From: Macrophomina tecta
Lineage: Eukaryota > Ascomycota > Dothideomycetes > Botryosphaeriales > Botryosphaeriaceae
Direction of reading: 5' to 3'
DNA length: 64,000 nt
Assembly (NCBI GenBank): GCA_024180945.1
Contig: JAKSGN010000007.1
Coordinates: 2,852,001-2,916,000, forward strand
A program made the translations under genes and the position numbers. Position 1 is the stretch's first letter, and every line of letters begins with the position of its first letter. The notes below the pieces were generated by a model that saw only the letters and a program-made list of their open reading frames with translations, made no database searches and was not told the origin of the DNA. Shown here one piece after another: positions 56,393 to 64,000 of this stretch.

Positions 56393-57802
56393 GATTGTCT
56401 ATTTAAAGCGGATGCGTTGTCAATTGTCTGAGACTTTTCTTGCGCAGATGAGGGGTTGAAAGGGAGCGGATTCTGGGAAAGGGGTGTGTCATCCATTTTG
56501 CCACCTTTTTTTTTTTTTTTTTTCGCATTTTGAAAGCAGGGTGGCTGGCATTGGAACCGGGAAAACAGGGGTTCTCAACGACATGATAACTTTTAATGAG
56601 ACAGTGTGCAATCCACTTTTGGGATCTTCCTGGTCGGTTTCGCTTGATTTCTCGCGGTACAAGCAGTTGGGTTATTTTTGATATCCGGGTTTTTGGCCTC
56701 GCTTGAAAGCTGTACAGATTCATGCTGAAATATAACCTTCTCCCAGTCACCGGCATGCAAAATGGCTGTTGTCTTGGGCGCTGGAGCAGTATTCGGTGGC
56801 GGCGGCGACCGGATCGTCAAATAGTGGACTGCTATGGAGGTGTACGGGTGTAAAGGGCTAGTCGAAGAATGCCGTCATGGGGCACAGATTCAAACAATTC
56901 ACAGTTGCTTACTGTACACGTTGATGGAAGGCATGATTTCGACGTGATTTCACACCATTTTTCTTTCATCACTTTACCGCCATTCTTTCCCCAGCTGTAC
57001 AAACGAACGTGATGTCACTTCCTTATCGCCATTCAAAGGCTCTCGCTATACCATGAACTCTTGTCCAAAGCCAGATATTGATTCTCTCTTCTCGCAGGCC
57101 TGATGCCGAGATATCGGGACGAAGATATCTCACAACATGCTGAAACAAGTCGGTATTGTTCGAAGCAGATAGAAGTATATCACCGAACTTTGATTCATTC
57201 TCTTCGTCCCAGTTCCGCCTAGATATAGGCATCCATGACACTTACTGTATCTATACATCCCGGACGCATATGTGAGGGTGCTTTGCTGGAGAGATCCGCG
57301 CTTGCTTTGAGTCTATTTGAGGAATGCGGAGACTCCTCTTACACCTTCCTTTCGGCGCGCACGGATCCTGCAGGTAGTTCAGAGCATGTTCGTGAGGTCA
57401 ATGGTTTATGACCAAGGAGCGAAGGTGCTGGTGCCAGTGCTGCCGTGGTGGCTAAGCACTGTACGAAATCCCGTCGACGAGACAGTGGATTGTCGTGTTG
57501 GAGAAGGTACGGTCCGTTTTCAACGACTACGGCGGCATCCAAACTGAACGTGGGAACAGAATGTCAGCCATCATAGGCTTACGAGTCCAATTTTGAATAA
57601 AGGATGCTCTTACAGCTAAAATTTGGCCCTCTCACGAGTTTAGCGAGCGAGATGATGCACGTGTGTACCCCATGTTTGCCACAAAGGGCAGCAAGGGCCC
57701 GTTTTTACATGAGTTCAATGGAAATTCCAGTAATTCCAGGCTCCCACAGATGCTCATAAGCGGAAAAAGAACCAATTCCGGATGATTTCGCCCGCAATGT
57801 CT
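56393..57802. other. Gene-poor stretch with T-tract
   Basis: 1.4 kb between convergent genes. It contains a T18 run at 56506-56523 and a 72-codon minus-strand frame at 57023-57241 with protein-like composition but no known family. No promoter, RNA gene or element recognised. Confidence 0.4.
56506..56523. repeat. T18 tract
   Basis: A run of 18 T downstream of KEI1, likely in or after its 3' untranslated region. Confidence 0.85.
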
Positions 57803-60108
57803 TTACATCACGTCGTTTATCGGTTCGCCACTCTCAGGATCGATCTCGAACTCACCGCCCCCAAAAAGCCGCATGAGCGCAGGTGGCCACTGCTCAGGTC
57901 CCGTTGGGCCGTTAGCACTCGGCGGGATAACTGGTCCTTGCACGCCCATCGCGTCCACTGGTACTCGTTGTGGTTGGCCGTCAACAGACATTTGTCCGCT
58001 GAAGTAGTTCTGCTTCGGTGCGAATTGCCATGATGGAGAGTCAAGTCGGATGCTGTCCTGGTTGAAAAGAGCCCACGGGTTCGTTTCCTCTATTTGCTCT
58101 GCTGATGAAATGTTCGCTGTGTTCTGATTGGTCGACGGGCTGGTTGGTGGGGTCCGGAGGCGCTGTAAGTCAGTCTCGAGTCGTGAGGCTAGCTGGTGGC
58201 GGAGACTTGGCGGAGGTTGGCTCGTTTTTTGTAAGGTCAATAGATGTGACTGGATTAGACGAAGATCTTGTCTAAACGTCAGTCTCTTATCAGTCATAGG
58301 TTGGTAAGATACCGTACCATCTGATTCGCCTGTGCCATCTTCCATGCCCTGGAGGACGAGCAGAGCCGCCCACGTAATCATCTAAAACCCAGTCAGCGAG
58401 ACTTTTCAGCCAATATTGGAGTCCACTTTACCACTAGATCCCAGTTACTCCAGATTCCGTGGTCATCATTGTGCAATCTCAGTGCCGCACGTGCTGACAG
58501 TAAGAGCTCCTGGCGTTCAGCGGACGCCACATTCCGTGCAAACATGTCAAACCCTCGTGCGGGATGGTAGATAGAAAGCACAAACAGCCGCTGCAATATG
58601 TACTGTCGAAATAGCGCGAGATTGGGGTTTTCAATAGCGGATGGGCCTAGAAGTGTCAGCAAGAGACACACATGCCGAAGGACATAAAAGGCTTACGAGA
58701 TACTCCGCTGTATCGAACGAGCCAGTCATCAAGCTGCCGAGCCCAATGTTTTATGACGCCGATGTCATTCTCTGTGAAGGGAGTTGCGGCCTGACCTGTC
58801 CGATTGGCTTCGCTAGAGAAAATGAAAGACCATATTGTAGGGATTCCACGCCCAGTGAAGTGACTGAGTCCGATATGCATCATCTGTGTGAGATGGTCAT
58901 ATGGATCGCCACCAGATGTTTGTAGCTGCAAAAGTGAGGCCAAAGGGGCTTTCCGGGGAAGGATGGGGCAGGACATGTACAAAGACGCGTGCTCAAGGTC
59001 GATGATTTGGAGTCCTCGAAACAGACCGCACCACTCCCGGGATCTCTCATCAATATTCATTGGGCAGTAATCAAGGAGAATTCTGTAGCCGATTGATATC
59101 CAGATGCCGGTTTCTTTGATGTAAGCTTCTGCTACCAGCCCAGCCAAAATCAGGCCAAGCACATCTTGGAATGCCCGTTGCTCATCGCTAAGATTCTCAT
59201 CCTTAAAGGGCTCGGGTGGGCGCGGATTAGGTACGGAGAGATCGGCGATGGCGCTGCAAGTCAGCACAAAATAATCAGGAGCCAAAGAGGCGATATCGGG
59301 AGCTGGATGGTGGAGAGCGGACACATATAGTACGGATGCAAGAAGTAATGGTGTTGGGGACGAAAAGGTCTGTTTTTTGGACAAAAAGTGCAGGCCAGGC
59401 ACATTATCATGGAATCTAAACGACATCAGTGAACAGGGAAACATAGGGTCACTGCCTGCATGACTCACGACGTCCACAGCTGTTTCATCACAGAAGGCAC
59501 CCATATCCTGTCATTTTGAGGCTGTCTCGCAAGGCATCTGAGCAGAGAGACAGCGGGCTTGAGGCCAGTGAACTCAGGATCGTCATCATCGTCGAAAGAG
59601 TGAGAGCCGGAGGGTCCGGCATCGGTCTGGCTCGCTGGAGATGCGTGTGCTCCCCTGGCAGAGGGGCGGATGCCCAGAAGAGCCTCAATGACCTCGAGGC
59701 GACTGAGGACGGAACTCGGATCGGCAGTAGAGAGACGCCTGTCTTGGTCCGATCTCACGTCAATGGGTTCCCTGATGATGGCGGCCTTGCGGATTTAGCA
59801 TTTTGCAGTTCGGCGAAAGTGGAGATAATTGCCGTACATTTGCGCGGGGCTTGAAGATGCAGTCGATCTTCTGGACGCGGCATCTTCTGCATATATTCGA
59901 GCCCGGCTCAACCTGGCATTTCATCTGAACACACGGTCAGATGGGCTTGAGGCATCGGATGGTTGCGGCAAACCTTCTGGCGCCGACAATTGACTGGCAA
60001 ATGTGGGTCAGCGTAAGGGCGAGGCTACGTGCAGCGGTAGCGTGACTTACCGCATGCTTTAGTGGGCTTGGGCCCGATAATGATGCTTTCTTGGGACTTG
60101 GAGGCCAT
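57803..60108 (-). CDS. Zn2Cys6 fungal transcription factor
   Basis: Seven exons on the minus strand: 60051-60108, 59974-59993 (20 nt), 59838-59924, 59469-59785, 58697-59415, 58432-58646 and 57803-58381. They encode 664 aa. The binuclear zinc cluster sits at residues 19-46: ACVNCRRQKMKC, then ICRRCRVQKIDC. It is split over three exons. A short acidic region (DDDDD) follows, then a middle homology region with PTPLLLASVLYVSALH, RGLQIIDLEHASLYMSCPIL and a DDWLVRY helix. The pattern resembles regulators of carbon or amine use, but the target cannot be named. It diverges from the hexokinase-like gene with 869 bp between. The last exon could begin later; MITWAALLVLQ fits as the continuation. Confidence 0.9.
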
Positions 60109-60977
60109 ATTGCGATACTATTGGAAGGAGGATGGTCATGTTGTTGTGCCCTCGGAATGCGCGGTGACAGGCTGCGGGGGGGCGTCCTCGGCAGCCGTAG
60201 CCTCCCGCGCTGTGACTCTGCTCTCACCTGGCCACTACTTTCTTCCCCTCCCCGTCCGCCGACGCACTTGTGTCTGCGAATTTCGGTTATTGCTCACCAA
60301 AAAGCATCAATACAACTCCCATAATCGCACACGTATAAGGCCATTTTATATTCGGCCGTGGAGACTCAACAGAGCGACCGCAGCGAGGCGCTCCGTTGCG
60401 GCCTCGGCAATGAAGTGGCCAGATCAAGAGCTAGAGTCCTGGAGGATGATCACTGGGTCCCGCATACCGACGCAGGTTCCCGCTCAGAATAAGCTTACAA
60501 TGGTGGATCCTCGCTGAGTGCTTGACCCGCATGTTCGGGCGTTGACCCAAACGACGCGTATATTGCATTCCATGCACGGCTCAATGCACGCGGCCCGGGC
60601 ACACCATCTTATTCATTCTTGCGCAAAGGTGCATGCTCGAACACCGCCCGCGGGCGACGAAAAGCGGGCCGCAGTACTGATTAAGAACGCCTCGCGGAGC
60701 TGATGGGTTTCTTCGGCAATATACGGACAACCCGGTGATGGTCCCCGATAAGCCCGGCCCGTCCACCACACAGGGCCTCTACGGAGGTACCATGTCCGAC
60801 GGAGGACTGAGCAGCTGCCCATCTTTTCGTCAACTTCCAGGCTTCTCTTTGCCGCAACTGGGATACCTTGGTGTACCAGTTACGCACGTCGATGTGATCC
60901 GGGATCTATCCTTTCAAGTACATCTTCGTTCGCGACCTCACTGATTCATGTCTGGGAAATAACGCATTAATTCGAAA
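60109..60977. promoter_or_regulatory. Divergent promoter region, transcription factor / hexokinase
   Basis: 869 bp between divergent starts. I see several CGG and CCG triplets, the half-sites of Zn2Cys6 proteins, but no clear palindrome. No gene is recognised in it. Confidence 0.35.
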
Positions 60978-62617
60978 ATGGGGGTCAAGTCTTCAAAGAT
61001 AGCGAGGAAGCCTGTGGTTGTGGAGGCGAAACGCATTGCTGCCGAATTTGAGCTGTCGGCTGAAGATGTGTGCAAAACTGCGAGGCATTTCGTGCGCCAA
61101 ATGGGTAATGCCCATCAGCCTAACTTTCTGGATCCGATGGGCTGATATCACTTCCTGAAGATAACGGACTCGCCAAAGGTGGAGATACAATGATACCCTC
61201 GTATGTTACTGCCTTACCAACTGGTGCAGAAAAGGTGCGCGCCGTATTGTTCCATTTTTTGCTGCATCTCTTGCTGACGACCGAGACTCTACAGGGCGTC
61301 TGTCTTGCAGTTGACGTTGGAGGAACCAATTGCCGTGTTTGCAGTGTTGGGCTCCATGGAAACCGCACTTTCACCATCAAGCAAACTAAATCCGCCATTC
61401 CTCCAAATTTACGCATTGGAAGCACATCTACTGAACTGTTCTCATTCATTGCAAGAGAAGTCGAAACTTTCTTGAGAAAGCACTACAGCAGTAAATACGA
61501 AGCCCATAAAGCATGTGGCCGCGACAGTCCTGTTGTTGAACAAGATGGTACTCATTCGGACTACCTACCACTGGGATTCACTTTCAGCTTCACTTTCCAG
61601 CAGACCGCTATCGACAAGGGAGTCATGGCTCGATGGGACAAGGGCTTCGACATCCCCGATGCAATTGGGAAAGATATCTGTGCACTCCTGCAAGAAGAGA
61701 TCACTAGACTTGACCTCCCCGTTCGCGTCGCGGCGCTTGCGAATGACACAGTTGGGACACTGATGGCGCGCGCGTACACTTCTCCAAGCGATGGATCCCC
61801 TGTCCTTGGTGCAGTCTTTGGCACAGGCACAAATGGAGCGTATGTTGAGAAAATGAAGAACATCGCAACTCTGAATCCTTCAGGGGGTGGCGAGGAGGAC
61901 ATGGTGATCAACACAGAATGGGGTTCTTTCGACGAGGACCTGGCCGTTCTCCCAAAGACGCCTTATGACGAAGCCCTCGACAAATCGAACATTCATCCGG
62001 GCGAGCAGATGTTTGAGAAACGGGTGAGTGGGATGTACCTTGGAGAACTGTTCCGCATCGCCCTTCTCACCATAGTGGAACAACCTGGTCTGTCGCTATT
62101 CAAGAAAGCTTCAAAAACCGCTCTCTCAAAACAATCTCCGCTCTACGAACCCTTCGGAGTTGACACAGAAATCATGAGCGCCATCGAATCAGACGACTCA
62201 ACTCTTCTGTCAACAACTCGGCGGTGTCTCGAGAAGGAATTCGGCATCTCCCGAGCTTCGCTAGAGGATGCCGCAGTTGCCAAAATTATTGCCCATGCTG
62301 TCGGACGCCGAGCTGCAAGGCTGAGTGGCGCTGCCATAGCTGCGGTCATCATGAAAACAGGCCGCCTGACCGATGCAGCCGAGGAGACAAAGTACCTGGA
62401 TATTGGCGTCGAAGGTTCACTGGCAGAGCACTATCCTGGCTTTGAGGAGAATATCCGTAGTGCGTTGCGGGAGGTTCCCGAGATTGGCGTATCTGGAGAG
62501 AAAAGGATCCGCATTGGACTTGCAAAAGACGGCAGCGGAGTTGGCGCTGCGCTCATCGCGATGGTGGCAGATAAGCAAAAGGCACGTTCTGCCAGGCCTG
62601 GTCATGATTTCGAATAG
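60978..62617 (+). CDS. Hexokinase family protein (divergent)
   Basis: Exons 60978-61104, 61161-61234 and 61295-62617 give 507 aa. Hexokinase marks are present: IPSYVTALPTGAEKG, the phosphate-1 loop AVDVGGTNCRV, LGFTFSF, ANDTVGTLMARAY with the catalytic Asp, FGTGTNGAYVE, INTEWGSFDEDL, and GEQMFEKRVSGMYLGEL. The C-terminal helix GSGVGAALIAM is the adenosine motif. Differences from canonical enzymes: WDKGF at 181-185 where yeast hexokinases have WTKGF, GTNGAY for GCNAAY, and Cys-rich start GVCLAV. It may be a glucokinase, another sugar kinase, or a regulatory hexokinase-like protein of the kind known in Aspergillus. All active-site acids seem kept, so I expect catalysis is possible. Confidence 0.9.
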
Positions 62618-62842
62618 GGACGAGAGAAGCTTGGGGGTGGTCCAAGCCAAAGGTTCTCCGGGAGTGGGCAGTGTTGCTGAGTTTGGGACGCGTGTCGCTA
62701 CAATCTGAAGTGCCTTCTCTTGGGACTCACCCTTCGCAACCCAAAATAATCTCTGCCTCAATTGGGGACGATGGGATAGATCGCGTTCGTGTAAAGAAGT
62801 ATTATTACGCGGTATTTTGTATGCCCCGTCTGAAAACCGCCA

Positions 62843-63478
62843 TTATATAGGTATCCTTCTAACCTCGTCAATCGTCCAATATTTCCGCATGTTTTCCGCG
62901 CCCAACTGCTTGACCTCATCATCCAAGTGCTGCCAGAGGACCTTTCCAAAAGAATCAAGAATTTCCTTCAGCCTATCCATCCGAAGCTCGTCTTCGCCAC
63001 GCCGGCAGTCCTCTAGGTATTTCTCCAGTTTGTCCAGACCCTTGTGGATCTCCTTGTGCTGCGTCAACAGTTCCAGCTCTTTGCGAAACGCAGGCATTTT
63101 CTTAGCCAGAATAGGGAATATATGGCGCTCCTCGATGTTGTGGTGGACATCGAGGTGGTGGCAGAAATCGAGACCGAGGCCGATGAATTGACGGATGGAC
63201 ATGCCTGAGGGTCGCTTGTTGTTCTCACAGGCCGTGTACATGATTGTCCACGAATGGCGAAAGTTGTTGTGCTGGGATCACGGCTCTTGTGAGCTTCGGG
63301 TCGGATAGACTTCCCTGTAGCCGCCGAAAAAAGCGTGTACTGTACTTACGAACAAGTCCATGTGTTCCGCCAGGCGATTGTACTGTCTAAACTCGTGCGC
63401 ACTGAGCTTGGCAAGTTCTGGCTCTGCGGGCTTCGCAGCCTCTGCAGGCACTGTGTCTGCTGCATGTGTATCTGCCAT
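62843..63478 (-). CDS. Hemerythrin-like (HHE cation-binding) domain protein
   Basis: Exons 63350-63478 and 62843-63271 on the minus strand give 185 aa. Four helices carry the expected iron ligands: HNNFRHSWTIMY, the HHLDVHHNIEERHIFP helix, LTQHKEIHKGL, and WQHLDDEVKQLG. The last block GAENMRKYWTIDEVRRIPI is conserved in fungal homologues. The role may be oxygen, nitric oxide or metal handling; none is proven for this group. The N-terminus is Ala/Pro/Glu-rich. The frame remains open upstream; an ATG at 63581-63583 would add 35 residues rich in Arg, Leu and Pro with no acids, which resembles a mitochondrial presequence. I chose the inner ATG because its following residues match homologues. It converges on the hexokinase gene. 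Confidence 0.9.
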
Positions 63479-63583
63479 GGCTGTGGTGGTGTTTGAGAAC
63501 GAATAGTGGTGTATCCGGTTAGGGAGGCGCCCCGGGCGCAGGGCGTGGGGTAGATAAAGGCGCCGGGGCGCACGAGGTAGCAT

Positions 63584-64000
63584 GGGAGCTGCTGAAGGAG
63601 GCCATGACGAGAGGCAAGGCGGCAGATTTGAAATCAGCGCGCTCGAGTGGACTGTCCGTTGCAACTTCCGGCATTGTGCATGGCCCATTCGCTATGTCCG
63701 TTCGGCAGTGACACTCCGCTGCAGATCCCGACGTCTGCTGAGTGTCGGAAATGCCGACCTCCGATGAGGGTTCAAAGCGTGACTACTAATTCATGTAGTG
63801 GCCGCTGTCACAGTGGTCCACACTACCGTAACACCAACATTTTTTTTTTCTGATGATGAGGACGTATCTATCATACGAGTCTTGAATTGGCAGCGCTCTC
63901 GAGTTTCTATTCAGAAAAATACCTGAGAGCATGTGGTCAGCGACTCAGTAGCGAATTTAGTCGTGAGAGCCTCCATTGCTCCCCTCAGTAGCAGCAACGA
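63584..64000. other. Upstream flank, nothing recognised
   Basis: 417 bp to the end of the window. A T-run near 63840-63849. No gene can be supported. Confidence 0.4.

Noticed and set aside
57803..58381. An extra intron at GTACGG..TTTAG near 58270-58317 in the transcription factor
   Set aside because: Donor and acceptor phases do not match, and the read-through keeps one open frame.

Overview
The window is nuclear DNA of a filamentous ascomycete (Pezizomycotina; I cannot place it more finely). Gene density is high, about one gene per 2.2 kb on both strands. Introns are short (mostly 48-70 nt, GT..AG), and the proteins are typical fungal housekeeping and accessory ones. All exon maps here were made by eye from splice sites, reading frame and remembered family sequence. 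They are not backed by transcripts.

Left part (1-18 kb): an NAD(P)-binding oxidoreductase; a broken Rieske (choline monooxygenase-like) oxygenase; a trans-3-hydroxy-L-proline dehydratase; a 1028-aa protein of unknown function; calmodulin diverging from a Tlg2-type t-SNARE; then phosphoketolase diverging from acetate kinase. That pair can together turn xylulose-5-P or fructose-6-P into acetyl-P and then acetate plus ATP.

Middle accessory part (18-36 kb): an internally deleted FAD/BBE oxidase pseudogene; an allantoate-permease-type MFS transporter diverging from a class I glutamine amidotransferase; a GlcG/HbpS-like protein; a saccharopine-dehydrogenase-like oxidoreductase diverging from ribosomal protein eL43; a RING+PHD protein; a gene-poor stretch; a second MFS transporter; a frame-broken alpha/beta hydrolase; and a salicylate-hydroxylase-type FAD monooxygenase.

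Right housekeeping part (36-64 kb): glutamine-dependent NAD synthetase, an RMD1/DUF155 protein, splicing factor Isy1, mRNA guanylyltransferase, mitochondrial protease OMA1, a serine/proline-rich membrane protein with a Cys-rich C-terminal domain, Sec1, the mitochondrial RNA helicase Suv3, the IPC synthase subunit Kei1, a Zn2Cys6 transcription factor diverging from an unusual hexokinase, and a hemerythrin-domain protein.

I found no tRNA, rRNA, CRISPR array, intact transposon or secondary-metabolite backbone gene. The most notable observations are three independently damaged catabolic or oxidative enzyme genes, two 9-nt microexons and a 16-nt one, two genes whose first coding exon is only the ATG, the divergent phosphoketolase/acetate kinase pair, and a hexokinase with an altered sugar-binding position. 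I see no strong evidence for a wholly new system.
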